This document shows positions 49,275 through 57,911 of a stretch of DNA of 64,000 nt, in pieces; position 1 is the first letter of the stretch; the number at the start of each line of letters is the position of its first letter. Origin of the DNA: Streptomyces rugosispiralis (GTDB lineage: Bacteria; Actinomycetota; Actinomycetes; Streptomycetales; Streptomycetaceae); the NCBI RefSeq assembly GCF_024505145.1, contig NZ_JANIAA010000047.1, forward strand, positions 1 through 64,000, given 5' to 3'. A program made the translations under genes and the position numbers. The notes under the pieces were generated by a model. It was not told the DNA's origin. It saw only the letters and a list, made by a program, of their open reading frames with translations, and searched no databases.

Positions 49275-50077
49275 CAGGACTCCTCGCGGGTCAGGGCGCG
49301 GGGCGCGTCGGGCAGGGCGCGGGTCAGGGCCAGTACGCGGTCGAGATCGCCGGGCACGGGACGTCCGGCGGCGGTGCGCTCACGGGCGTAGTCGCCGAGC
49401 ATGCGGCCCAGCTCGCCGTCCCCGCGCGCCCGCCGCTCCCAGTCGGCCACGGCGGTGAGGGGGACGCCCGTGAACAGGCACTTGAGCACGGCCTGCCGCC
49501 AACTGTGCGGCGGGAGGTGCCGAGCGGCGTACGGCCCGACGGCGGCGGCCACGAGCCGGGTGTCGTTGGTCCGCAGGGCGTCCTCGACGAGCGGCACGGC
49601 GTCGGGCCCGGCGAACAGCCCGAGATGCGGGAGCGCCCGCAGCACGGCCCGGCGCTCGGCGCCCGTGCCGTGCGCGTACAGCCTCGCGACGGCAGAGGCG
49701 TCGGCCCGCGCGGCGTGGAGGATGAGGATGCGGGCGGCGTCGGGGAGGTCGTGGGGGGCGAGTTCGTGGGGGGCGAGGTCGTCGGCGGCGGGGCTGTCGG
49801 TCGCGGGCCGGTCGGTGGCGGCGGGCCGCCCCGCGGAGGCCGGGCCACCGGGGGCAGGCCGGTCGGCGGAGACGGGCCGGCCGGTCGTAGTGGCGGGTCG
49901 GGGGTTGCGGACGTGGCGGCCCGCGGAGGCGAAGTCCAGTTCCCAGCGGGCGGGGCCGGGAGCGTCCGGGCGCGGTCCGGATTTTGCCGCGTCCGTCAGG
50001 GCGCCGTCCAGCCAGGCGCGGCCTGCCTCGTCCAAGCGCCGCTCCACGGCGGCGCGCAGCTCGGTCACGGTCAGCAT
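49274..50077 (-). CDS. eboA: EboA-domain protein
   Basis: A 267-residue protein. It begins MLTVTELRAAVERRLDEAGR with WLDGAL; the C-terminal EboA domain runs from AARILILHAARADASAVARL through HLGLFAGPDAVPLVEDALRT and PPHSWRQAVLKCLFTGVPL. An Arg/Pro/Ala-rich linker of about 50 residues (repeated RPAxxxRPA units) splits the two halves and is not typical of the cyanobacterial protein. Start ATG 50077 with GGGAGG, inside the end of the epimerase gene (7-bp overlap). Biochemical function of EboA is unknown. Confidence 0.85.
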   Translation of the reverse strand: MLTVTELRAAVERRLDEAGRAWLDGALTDAAKSGPRPDAPGPARWELDFASAGRHVRNPRPATTTGRPVSADRPAPGGPASAGRPAATDRPATDSPAADDLAPHELAPHDLPDAARILILHAARADASAVARLYAHGTGAERRAVLRALPHLGLFAGPDAVPLVEDALRTNDTRLVAAAVGPYAARHLPPHSWRQAVLKCLFTGVPLTAVADWERRARGDGELGRMLGDYARERTAAGRPVPGDLDRVLALTRALPDAPRALTREES

Positions 50078-50964
50078 CGGACGCCTCCCTCGCTCGCGGC
50101 ACGTTCGGCGTCCTTGAGGAACCGCAGGGAGGCACGGGCCAGTTCGGGACCGGCGTGGGAGTGGCGGGGCAGCTCGACCCCGACGAGTCCCCGGTACCCC
50201 GCCGCGCGCAGCGCCTCCAGCACCGGCGGGAAGTCGATCTCCCCCTCGCCGAACGGCAGATGCTCGTGCACCCCGCGCCGCATGTCCTCGATCTGCACAT
50301 GCCGCACCCAGGGCGCCGCCGCCCGGACGCACTCGGCGGGCGGGTCGGGTTCCAGGCACTGGCAGTGGCCGATGTCGAGGGTGAGGCCGAGGGCGGCCGG
50401 ATCGCCGAGCGCCGTGCGCAGCCGGTGGAAACCGGCGAGGTCGGCGAGGAGATGCCCCGGCTCCGGCTCGATCGCGAGGGAGACGCCCACCGCCCCGGCG
50501 GCCACGACAACCGGCCCGAGGGCGTCCGCCAGCCGCCGCCACGCCGTCTCCCCCGACTCACCGGGCGGCAGCACCCCGCTGAAGCAGTGCACGGCCGGGG
50601 CCCCGAGGTCGGCCGCCACCCGCACGGCGCGCAGCAGCAGATCGACCCGGGCGCCGCGGGCCCCGGGGTCCGGGTCGAGCAGGGTGGGGTGGTGCTTGCG
50701 CCGGGCGTCGAGCACGTACCGGGCACCGGTCTCGATCGCGACGCCGAGACCGAACCGCTCGAGGTCGCGCGAGACGCGGCGGGTACGGACGGCGAGGTCC
50801 GGGGCGAGCGGATCGAGGTGCATATGGTCGAGGGTCAGCGAGACGCCGTCGTAGCCGAGGTCGGCGAGGAGGGCGAGGGCGTCGCTCAGGCGGAGGTCGG
50901 TCAGGCCGTTGGTGCCGTAGGCGAAGCGCAGGGGTTCCGGAGTGGGGTTGCCGGTGCGGCTCAT
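50071..50964 (-). CDS. Sugar-phosphate isomerase/epimerase family protein (ebo operon)
   Basis: A 297-residue xylose-isomerase-like TIM barrel: FAYGTNGLTDLRLSDALALL, GVSLAIEPEPGHLLADL (Glu ligand), GLTLDIGHCQCLEP (Asp, His) and HVQIEDMRRGVHEHLPFGEG then VGVELPRHSH. The metal ligands are complete, so it is probably active on a sugar or inositol derivative. It overlaps the prenyltransferase stop (ATGA) and the EboA start. Confidence 0.87.
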   Translation of the reverse strand: MSRTGNPTPEPLRFAYGTNGLTDLRLSDALALLADLGYDGVSLTLDHMHLDPLAPDLAVRTRRVSRDLERFGLGVAIETGARYVLDARRKHHPTLLDPDPGARGARVDLLLRAVRVAADLGAPAVHCFSGVLPPGESGETAWRRLADALGPVVVAAGAVGVSLAIEPEPGHLLADLAGFHRLRTALGDPAALGLTLDIGHCQCLEPDPPAECVRAAAPWVRHVQIEDMRRGVHEHLPFGEGEIDFPPVLEALRAAGYRGLVGVELPRHSHAGPELARASLRFLKDAERAASEGGVRC

Positions 50965-52229
50965 GTCGCGCTGACCTTTCTCGACAGCCGGCGGGCGACG
51001 GGCATGAGCGCGAGCAGCCCGGCCGCCGTACGGTGCGCCCCGGCGCGGGAGGCGAGCACGGCCTGAAGCGGGATCATCGCGCGGATGCCGCTGCCGACGG
51101 CACGCTGGAGCAGGTACGGGGACGGGTTGAGCGCGGCATGCGCCAACGGCCGGGCGACCGTGGCCACGTACCCGCCCACGAGGGCGACCCCCGCGAAGCG
51201 GCTGACCGCCGCGCCGCGCGAGGGGCCGCTCCGGGGCAACGCGCCCCCGGCACGGCCGCCCACGAGGCCGACCCCGGCCACGGCGGCAATGCGGCCGACC
51301 GGACGCGTACGCTCGGCCGCCGCGCCGCCCGGGGCGACGGTCGGGCGCAACCCCGCCCCGGCACGCGGCCCGCCCGCCGGACCGCCACGGCCGGTGGCAG
51401 CCGAGGTGAGCCGCCTCGCCGGACCAGCACGGCGTGGCCCCGCGGGGGAGAGCCTCCTGGCGAGGGCGGCGGTGGCACCACCGGCGGCCACGCTACCCAC
51501 CGGAGCGCCACTGGTGGCCCCGTTCACCACCGCGACCGGCGCGCCGTGGCCCACCCCAGGGCCGCGCCCCGAAGCGGGGACCGGGCCTCTGGTCGTGGAC
51601 CAGGCGATCATCGCTCCCGTCGCGAGGGCGCCGAGCGGGGCCGTCGAGGAGCCGCCGGTCGCCTCGCGGCGGGAGACCGTGGTCACCGCGAGGGTGTGGG
51701 CGCCCAGGAGGGCGGCCGGGCGGAGGGCCGGGCGGAGGTGCCCGGCGGAGGCCGTGGCGCCGAGGAGGAGGTCGAGTGCGCGGGCGGCGGCCATGGTGGG
51801 CGGGCCCGCTGGCGTGTTCTTCAGCCCCAGGTCGTACGCCCACACCGTGCCCGCCAGGGCCGTCGCCGTGGCGAGGGCCCGGGGACCCGCGGCGGCGGCG
51901 CAGAGCAGCCCGGTGGCGGTCAGCCCGGTCGCGGCGGTCAGCGCCGCGGCCGGGGCGATACGGCCCGACGGCAGCGGCCGGCCGGGGCGTTCCACGGCGT
52001 CGATGTCCCGGTCCGCCCAGTCGTTGAGCGCCATGCCCGCCTCGTACAGGCACAGCGAGGCGCAGACCGCGAGCGCCGTGCCCCGGTTGGGGCCGCGCCG
52101 GGCCGCGGCCGCGCCCGCCAGGGCGTCACCGGGGACGGTGAACAGGGCGGACACCCTGAGCAGTTCGGCCCAGTCGCCCCACGTCCCGAGCGGCCCCCGT
52201 TCCCCCCCCTCGCCCGCCCCGCCCGTCAC
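50961..52229 (-). CDS. eboC: UbiA-superfamily prenyltransferase (EboC-like) with low-complexity insertion
   Basis: A 422-residue membrane prenyltransferase. The first Asp-rich motif is NDWADRDIDAVERPGRPLPS, the second region YDLGLKNTPAGPPTMAAARA with LDLLLGA. Helices flank both. The family protein in Streptomyces is usually near 280-300 residues; here an Ala/Gly/Arg/Pro-rich block of about 130 residues (from about residue 200 to 350) is inserted before the last helices. GTG 52229 overlaps the upstream stop (GTGA). It would attach an isoprenoid to an aromatic or polyol substrate at the membrane. Confidence 0.83.
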   Translation of the reverse strand: MTGGAGEGGERGPLGTWGDWAELLRVSALFTVPGDALAGAAAARRGPNRGTALAVCASLCLYEAGMALNDWADRDIDAVERPGRPLPSGRIAPAAALTAATGLTATGLLCAAAAGPRALATATALAGTVWAYDLGLKNTPAGPPTMAAARALDLLLGATASAGHLRPALRPAALLGAHTLAVTTVSRREATGGSSTAPLGALATGAMIAWSTTRGPVPASGRGPGVGHGAPVAVVNGATSGAPVGSVAAGGATAALARRLSPAGPRRAGPARRLTSAATGRGGPAGGPRAGAGLRPTVAPGGAAAERTRPVGRIAAVAGVGLVGGRAGGALPRSGPSRGAAVSRFAGVALVGGYVATVARPLAHAALNPSPYLLQRAVGSGIRAMIPLQAVLASRAGAHRTAAGLLALMPVARRLSRKVSAT

Positions 52230-53368
52230 GACCGGCCCCGCAGCCGCCCGGCGAAGCCGACGAGCGCCGCGTACTGGTCGGCGAGGGCGGCGGGGCCGCC
52301 GTCCGGGTCCTTGAAGTAGAAGCCGAGTTCGGGGAGCGGCCCGGTGCGGCCGACCTCATGGGCGCGGGCGGTCAGCCGGGCCAGATCGAGGACGAGCGGT
52401 GCGGCGAGGGCCGAGTCGCAGCCCTGCCAGATGGTCTGGAGGACCATCCGGGAGCCGAGGAAGCCCTCGAAGGAGACGTGGTCCCAGGCGGTCTTCCAGT
52501 CGCCGAGCGCGGGCACGTTGTCGATGTGCAGCTCGCCGTCGGGGAGTTCGCCGAGGGTGTCGGAGAGGACCCGCGCCTTCCCCGCGTTCTTGGCCGCCGC
52601 GGCGCCCGGGTCGGCGAGCGCGGCGCCGTCACCGCCGCCGAGGAGGTTCGTGCCCGACCAGCTCCGCACGGCCAGCGCCCGCTGGGCGAACATCGGCGCG
52701 AGAACGGACCGCAGCAGCGTCTGCCCGGTCTTGCCGTCGCGCCCCGCGTACGGCAGCCCGGAGCGCTCGGCCGACTCGCGCAGGCGGGGGTGGTGGAGCC
52801 CGGTGGAGGGCGTGAAGTTGACGTACGGGCATCCGGCGCGCAGCGCGGCGGCCGCGTAGAGGGAGCTGGGCGGCAGCGCCCCGGCGTCCTCCGGCGCGGC
52901 CTCGGTGGAGGCGACGTTGACGACGACGGCGCGGGCGAGGTCGTGCGTACGGAGGAACTCGGCGAGGTCGGCCGCGAAGGCCGCGATCAGCTCCTCCTCC
53001 TCACGGCCGTCGCCGGGCTGTGGCCCGCCCGGCCGGACGGCCGCGTCGGCGGCGGCCAGTTCGCCGCGTACGGCGGCGGGCAGCCCATGCGGCAGCACCC
53101 CGTCGGCGGCCAGTGCCTCGGCCCGCTTGGGCAGCGGGGTGGCGGCGGTGTCATGGCCGCCGAAGACGAGATCGGCGAGCGCGGGCAGGCCGCTGTCCGC
53201 GAACGCCGCGGTCTCGGTGACCATTCCGGTCGCCGGTTGCAGCCCCCCGGCGACGGCGGCGCAGCCCGCCACGGCGGTGGTGGCGACGGAACCGCGGGCG
53301 CCGATGAGCCAGACCCCCGTACGGGGTGCGTCGCGGAGTGGGGTGATGTCGTCGGGACGGGTGGTCAC
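52226..53368 (-). CDS. Inositol-3-phosphate synthase-like protein (first gene of the ebo-like operon)
   Basis: A 380-residue NAD-dependent enzyme. The Rossmann motif is GVWLIGARGSVATTAVAGCA; then VVVNVASTEA, YVNFTPSTGLHHPRL, GKTGQTLLRSVLAPMFAQRA, SWSGTNLLGGGDG and VSFEGFLGSRMVLQTIWQGC. These match myo-inositol-1-phosphate synthases of the compact actinobacterial type. Start GTG 53368 follows GGGAGGCAGCCA; the ORF extends 21 codons further without a ribosome site. It takes the first position where other ebo clusters carry a dehydroquinate-synthase-like gene (EboD), so it may supply a cyclitol phosphate. Confidence 0.87.
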   Translation of the reverse strand: MTTRPDDITPLRDAPRTGVWLIGARGSVATTAVAGCAAVAGGLQPATGMVTETAAFADSGLPALADLVFGGHDTAATPLPKRAEALAADGVLPHGLPAAVRGELAAADAAVRPGGPQPGDGREEEELIAAFAADLAEFLRTHDLARAVVVNVASTEAAPEDAGALPPSSLYAAAALRAGCPYVNFTPSTGLHHPRLRESAERSGLPYAGRDGKTGQTLLRSVLAPMFAQRALAVRSWSGTNLLGGGDGAALADPGAAAAKNAGKARVLSDTLGELPDGELHIDNVPALGDWKTAWDHVSFEGFLGSRMVLQTIWQGCDSALAAPLVLDLARLTARAHEVGRTGPLPELGFYFKDPDGGPAALADQYAALVGFAGRLRGRS

Positions 53369-53690
53369 TGGCTGCCTCCCGGGGGCTGGGCGTGGGTTGC
53401 GCAGGTGGTTCGGGGTGGCGCGGATCCGCATGGGCGGCGCCGGTTCGGTCGTGGCGCGGGGTGGGGTGGGGTGGGGTGGTCGGGCGAGCGTGGCCGAGGC
53501 CGCCCCGCGCCCGGGAGTCGGGGCCGGGGCGGGGCGGCCGGAGCCACCGGGCGGGTGACCCGGGGCCGTCGGGGTCGCGGCGTCGGACAGGTGGTGGGGG
53601 TGGCGGCGGGAGGAGGCGGCGTACTCCTGCCCGCCGCCACGCCGTCCCCACGGCTCCCCTCGGGCCGTCGGGACGGCGGACCGGGGGCGC
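53369..53690. other. G-rich intergenic region upstream of the ebo-like operon
   Basis: A 322-bp region with no gene. It contains the promoter for the operon and a four-tract G-quadruplex motif. Confidence 0.5.
53458..53476 (+). promoter_or_regulatory. Canonical G-quadruplex motif
   Basis: GGGGTGGGGTGGGGTGGGG: four G4 tracts with single-T loops, the most stable intramolecular class, about 90 bp upstream of the inositol-phosphate-synthase start on the non-coding strand of that operon. Confidence 0.6.
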
Positions 53691-55121
53691 CTAGCCGTCG
53701 TGGTGGTGCTGGTGGTGGCCGCCGCCCTTCGCCGGCAGGTCCTTGACGCGGATGTCGCGGAAGGAGACCTCGTCCCCCTCCCCGTGGTTCTGGATGCCGA
53801 CGTAGCCCTGGCGCAGACTGCGCACCGGGTCCCGGTTGGTGAAGTCGTTGATCTTCACGCCGTTGAGCCAGATCCGCAGCCGCTCGCCCTGCACCCGGAT
53901 CTCGTAGGTGTTCCACTCCCCCGGCGGGTTCAGCGCCGCGTCCCGCTTGGCGAGGTCCGCGGACTGGAAGCCGTAGACCGAGCCGGTGGTGTGATCGGGG
54001 GTGTCCGTGGCGTCGATCTGCACCTCGTAGCCGTTGTTGACCGCCGACCAGGGGTCGTCGGAGGCCGGGAAGCCGACGAAGACGCCGGAGTTGTCGTCGC
54101 CGGCCATCTTCCAGTCCAGCTTGAGCGAGTACGAGTGCAGCTCGCGCGCCTGGTACCAGAGCATGCCCATGCCGCCGGTCGAGGTGAGGGTCCCGGACGC
54201 GGCGTCGAGGGTGAAGCTCCCGGGGCCCGCCTGCTTCCAGCCGTCCGTCGAGGTGCCGTCGAAGAGCGGGCGGTAGCCCTGCTCGGGGCGGCAGTCGGCG
54301 TGGGCGGCGCCGGTGGCGTAGCGGATGCCGCCGAGCAGATGCTGCCGGAAGGCGGGGTCGGCGTAGGACTCCTTGGTGTGGCCGAAGCCGGTGTAGAAGG
54401 CGCGGCCGCCCCGGTAGTCCTGGCACCACGAGATGGGGTGGTCCTCGCCCATCGCGCCACCCTGGTACGAGGATTCGTCCAGCGTGGCGAGGACCTTCAC
54501 CCGCTCCCTCGGGTTGGTGCGGTAGTTGTACCACTCATCCGTCCGCTCCCATGTGGGCGCCAGATGCGCGGTCGCGGGGTTGGCCCGGTCCTCGACGTCC
54601 ACGGTGGCCCGCTGGATCGCGGGGTGGGACTGGAAGTACGCCCCGGCCAGGCCCTCGTAGAAGGGCCAGTCGTACTCGGTGTCGGCGGCCGCGTGGACAC
54701 CGACGTAGCCGCCGCCCGCCCGTACGTAGCCCTCGAACGCGGACTGCTGGGCGGTGTTCAGGATGTCGCCGGTGGTGGAGAGGAAGACGACGGCGTCGTA
54801 GCGGGCGAGGTTGCGGGGCGTGAAGGCGGCGCCGTCCTCGGTGGCGTCCACGGCGAAGCCGCTCTGCGCGCCGAGTTCCTTGATGGCGGCGATGCCGTCG
54901 GGGATCGAGTCGTGGCGGAAGCCGGCCGTCTTGGAGAAGACCAGGACCCGGTCGCCGTCGGCGGCGCCGGAGGTGGCGGCCCCGGACGCGGCGGCGGGCA
55001 GGGCCGTCAGGGCGAGCAGCAGCGTGGCCCCGACGGCGGCGAGCCGCGCCCCGCGCCGGGAGCGGGTCCCGGAGTCGGTTCCGGCGTGGGGTCTGGAGTG
55101 CGGAGTGGTGTGCGGGTGCAT
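53691..55121 (-). CDS. Secreted ThuA-domain protein fused to a DUF1080 (3-keto-disaccharide hydrolase-like) domain
   Basis: A 476-residue exported protein. After a signal peptide (LAAVGATLLLALTALPAAAS) comes a ThuA glutamine-amidotransferase-like domain, about 55-290 (VLVFSKTAGFRHDSIPDGIA; GGYVGVHAAADTEYDWPFYE; GRAFYTGFGHTKESY). Then a DUF1080 jellyroll, about 300-465 (YRPLFDGTSTDGWKQAGPGS; DWKMAGDDNSGVFVGFP; GEWNTYEIRVQGERLRIWLN). It ends in a His-rich tail. DUF1080 members hydrolyse or eliminate 3-keto-glycosides. Start ATG 55121 follows GGAGCACCACGG. Confidence 0.88.
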   Translation of the reverse strand: MHPHTTPHSRPHAGTDSGTRSRRGARLAAVGATLLLALTALPAAASGAATSGAADGDRVLVFSKTAGFRHDSIPDGIAAIKELGAQSGFAVDATEDGAAFTPRNLARYDAVVFLSTTGDILNTAQQSAFEGYVRAGGGYVGVHAAADTEYDWPFYEGLAGAYFQSHPAIQRATVDVEDRANPATAHLAPTWERTDEWYNYRTNPRERVKVLATLDESSYQGGAMGEDHPISWCQDYRGGRAFYTGFGHTKESYADPAFRQHLLGGIRYATGAAHADCRPEQGYRPLFDGTSTDGWKQAGPGSFTLDAASGTLTSTGGMGMLWYQARELHSYSLKLDWKMAGDDNSGVFVGFPASDDPWSAVNNGYEVQIDATDTPDHTTGSVYGFQSADLAKRDAALNPPGEWNTYEIRVQGERLRIWLNGVKINDFTNRDPVRSLRQGYVGIQNHGEGDEVSFRDIRVKDLPAKGGGHHQHHHDG

Positions 55122-55199
55122 TTCCGTGGTGCTCCTTCCTCCCGGGCCGGGGGCGGCGGCCGGGTACGGCCGCCGCCCCGGGCCCCGGGCGTCAGCTCG

Positions 55200-57644
55200 T
55201 CAGCCGGTGCCGATCGTGAAGTCGTCCACGTCGAAGAGCGCTCCCGCTCCGCCCTTGAAGACGAGAGTCAGCGTGGTGGTACCGGTCGGGGGCTTCTTCA
55301 GCGTCGTCTTGACGTCCTGGAAGGTCTCCCAGTCGCCGGTCACCGGCACGGTGACGGTGCCGAGCAGCCGTCCGGTCGAGGATCCGCTGCGGATCTCCAG
55401 CGTGCCGCCGGCGCCCGCCGAGGAGACCCGTGCGGTGAAGTCCTTGGCGTTGCTCAGCACATACGGGGTGAAGGAGATCCAGTCGCCGTTCTCGATGTTG
55501 CCGACCGTCTTACCGCCGTTGGCCGGGGCGTGGGAGATCACCGATACGCCCTGGCTCTTCCCGTAGTGCTCGGCCTGCCGGTGCTTGGGCTGGACGATGG
55601 ACTGGTCGTGGGTGGTCAGCGGCGGCTGGCCGCCCCCGCCGCCGTCGGTGTACTCGGCGTCGAAGACCCCGAAGATGTTGGCGTTGGGGTCGTGCTCGCC
55701 GTCCGCGTTGGTCTTGATGGTGCCGGAGCAGCCGTTCGCGGTGGTGACGGGGTGGCCGTGGCTGTCATGGCCGAGGATGTAGGTGACCTTGACCTTGGCG
55801 CAGTCGACGGTCCCGTCCTCCGGGTCGGTCACCTTGACCTTGAACGGGACCTCGTCGCCGAAGCTGAACAGCTGGCCGTCGGCGGGCAGTTGCAGTGTCA
55901 CCTTGGGCGCGGTGTTGCCCACCGTGAGGTGCACATTGGCGCTGGCGGTGCGGCCGGTGGGGTCCTTGACGGTGAGGGTCGCGGTGAAGGTGCCGTTCTT
56001 CCGGTACGTATGGGTGGGGTTGGCGGCGGCGGAGGTCGTGCCGTCGCCGAAGTCCCAGCTGTAGGTGAGGGTGTCGCCGTCGGCGTCCGAGGTGCCCGCC
56101 GAGGAGAAGGCGACCCTCATGGGCGCCTGACCGGAGGTGCGGTCGGCGCTCGCCTCGGCGATGGGCGAGTGGCCGTCCGTGGCGTTCTCGATCCGGTAGA
56201 GCGCGGAGTGCTCGTCACCGTTGAAGTAGCCGAGACCGTAGTCGAGGACGTACAGCGCGCCGTCCGGGCCGAAGGCCGAGTCCATGACCTGGGTGCCGGA
56301 CCACGGGAAGTCGTTGATCTTCTGCACGGCCCCGTCGGCGCCCTGCTCGATCCGCTTGATCCACTGGCGGCCGAACTCCCCCGCGAAGAAGTTCCCGTCG
56401 TAGACTTCCGGGAACTTCACCGGGGAGTCGAGCGAGGCGTCGTAGCGGTAGACCGGCCCGGCCATCGGCGACTCGGAGCCGGAGCCGAACTCGGGCACGG
56501 AGTCGTTGTCGTACGGGATCCAGGCGGGCTGGGCGGGCGGCAGATCGGTGAGCCCGGTGTTGTACCGCGAGGTGTTCTTGGGCGCGGCGCAGTCGAAGGC
56601 CGGGCCCGAGGTGCCGGTGGCGAAGTCGTAGTCGCGGTACGGCTTGTTGTCGGCGATGCAGTAAGGCCAGCCGTAGTTCCCGGGCTTGGTCACCCGGGCG
56701 AACTCGACGGCGCCACCGGGTCCGCGCTCGGGGTTGGCGGCGCCGGCGTCCGGTCCGTAGTCGCCGACGTAGACCGTGCCGGTCGGCTTGTCGACGCTGA
56801 TCCGGAAGGGGTTGCGGAAGCCCATCGCGTAGATCTCGGGCCGGGTCTTCTCGGTGCCGGGCGCGAAGAGGTTGCCGTCCGGGATGGTGTACGAGCCGTC
56901 GTCGGCCACCTTGATCCGGAGGACCTTGCCGCGCAGGTCGTTGCTGTTGCCCGCGGAGCGCCGGGCGTCATAGGCGGGGTTGCGGTTCTCCCGCTCGTCG
57001 ATGGGGGTGAAGCCGTCGGAGGCGAACGGGTTGGTGTCGTCGCCGGTGGACAGGTACAGGTTGCCGTCGGCGTCGAAGTCGATGTCCCCGCCTACGTGGC
57101 AGCAGATGCCGCGGGACGCGGGGACGTCCAGGACCTTCTTCTCGCTGCCGGTGTTCAGGGTGCCGTCGGCGTCGAGGGTGAACCGGGAGAGGCGGTTGAC
57201 ACCGTCGAACTTGGCGAAGTCGGCGGCCGTGCCCTCGTTGGGGGCGTCACCGGCGGGGGTGTCGAGCGGGGGCGCGTAGTAGAGGTAGATGGCGCGGTTG
57301 TCGGCGAAGCCGGGGTCGATGCCGACGCCCTGGAGCCCTTCTTCGTCGTGCGAGTAGACGGGCAGCTTGCCGGACACCTTGGTCTCGCCCGTGGCGTCGG
57401 TCAGCCACAGGGTGCCGTCGCGCGAGGTGTGCAGCACGGAGCGGTCGGGGAGCACGGCGAGCGTCATGGGCTCACCGGTCTCCTCCACGCCCTTGGCGAG
57501 GGTGACCTGCTGGAACTGCTCGGCGGCCGCGGCGGGTTGATCCGCGCCCGCGGCCGGAGCGGTGAAGGCGAGCCCCGCGCCGACGAGCAGTGCGCTCGTC
57601 ACGAGCGCGAGGGGGCCGCGCAGTCGAAGCCTTTTCCTGTGCAC
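55200..57644 (-). CDS. Secreted PQQ-type sugar dehydrogenase with PKD and carbohydrate-binding modules
   Basis: An 814-residue exported enzyme. A signal peptide (ALVTSALLVGAGLAFTAPAAGA) precedes a glucose/sorbosone-dehydrogenase beta-propeller: GLQGVGIDPGFADNRAIYLY, HVGGDIDFDADGNLYLSTGD, IYAMGFRNPFRISVD, GNYGWPYC. A PKD domain follows (YSWDFGDGTTSAAANPTHTY), then a short Ig-like part and a C-terminal CBM6-like module (IENGDWISFTPYVL; LVFKGGAGALFDVDDFTI). It would oxidise sugars or polysaccharide ends outside the cell. GTG 57644 has GGAGGATCAGC upstream. The preceding ThuA/DUF1080 partner could act on the oxidised (keto) product. Confidence 0.88.
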   Translation of the reverse strand: MHRKRLRLRGPLALVTSALLVGAGLAFTAPAAGADQPAAAAEQFQQVTLAKGVEETGEPMTLAVLPDRSVLHTSRDGTLWLTDATGETKVSGKLPVYSHDEEGLQGVGIDPGFADNRAIYLYYAPPLDTPAGDAPNEGTAADFAKFDGVNRLSRFTLDADGTLNTGSEKKVLDVPASRGICCHVGGDIDFDADGNLYLSTGDDTNPFASDGFTPIDERENRNPAYDARRSAGNSNDLRGKVLRIKVADDGSYTIPDGNLFAPGTEKTRPEIYAMGFRNPFRISVDKPTGTVYVGDYGPDAGAANPERGPGGAVEFARVTKPGNYGWPYCIADNKPYRDYDFATGTSGPAFDCAAPKNTSRYNTGLTDLPPAQPAWIPYDNDSVPEFGSGSESPMAGPVYRYDASLDSPVKFPEVYDGNFFAGEFGRQWIKRIEQGADGAVQKINDFPWSGTQVMDSAFGPDGALYVLDYGLGYFNGDEHSALYRIENATDGHSPIAEASADRTSGQAPMRVAFSSAGTSDADGDTLTYSWDFGDGTTSAAANPTHTYRKNGTFTATLTVKDPTGRTASANVHLTVGNTAPKVTLQLPADGQLFSFGDEVPFKVKVTDPEDGTVDCAKVKVTYILGHDSHGHPVTTANGCSGTIKTNADGEHDPNANIFGVFDAEYTDGGGGGQPPLTTHDQSIVQPKHRQAEHYGKSQGVSVISHAPANGGKTVGNIENGDWISFTPYVLSNAKDFTARVSSAGAGGTLEIRSGSSTGRLLGTVTVPVTGDWETFQDVKTTLKKPPTGTTTLTLVFKGGAGALFDVDDFTIGTG

Positions 57645-57852
57645 GCTGATCCTCCGTGGAAAGAGGGGGGGTACGGGCGGGCCGTCAGGCCGCCGTGACT
57701 GGCACAGGCGCGCACCGTCGCGCCGGGATGACCGGTCCGGGGCGAGGGGACCCTATGTGACCGGTACATCTCAAGGACCGTAGCGGGGTTTGTCCGGTCC
57801 GGAAACCCCTTTGACACAAAACAGTGCCGCTTCATCCACGGGCAGGACAAAG

Positions 57853-57887
57853 CTGGGTGGGGGCGCGGTATGCGGCCCCCCACCCAG
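57853..57887 (-). terminator. Stem-loop terminator of the epimerase/oxidoreductase/ABC operon
   Basis: CTGGGTGGGGGC (57853-57864) pairs with GCCCCCCACCCAG (57875-57887), one C bulged. It lies 25 bp after the epimerase stop, the last gene of the operon. Confidence 0.7.
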
Positions 57888-57911
57888 GGGCCCTTGGACG
57901 GGTCCTTGTCG

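Noticed and set aside
53700..57698. A 1332-codon open frame on the plus strand opposite the dehydrogenase and ThuA genes
   Set aside because: Its Val/Gly/Arg-rich composition is the typical antisense shadow of high-GC genes; the minus-strand frames have signal peptides, domains and ribosome sites.
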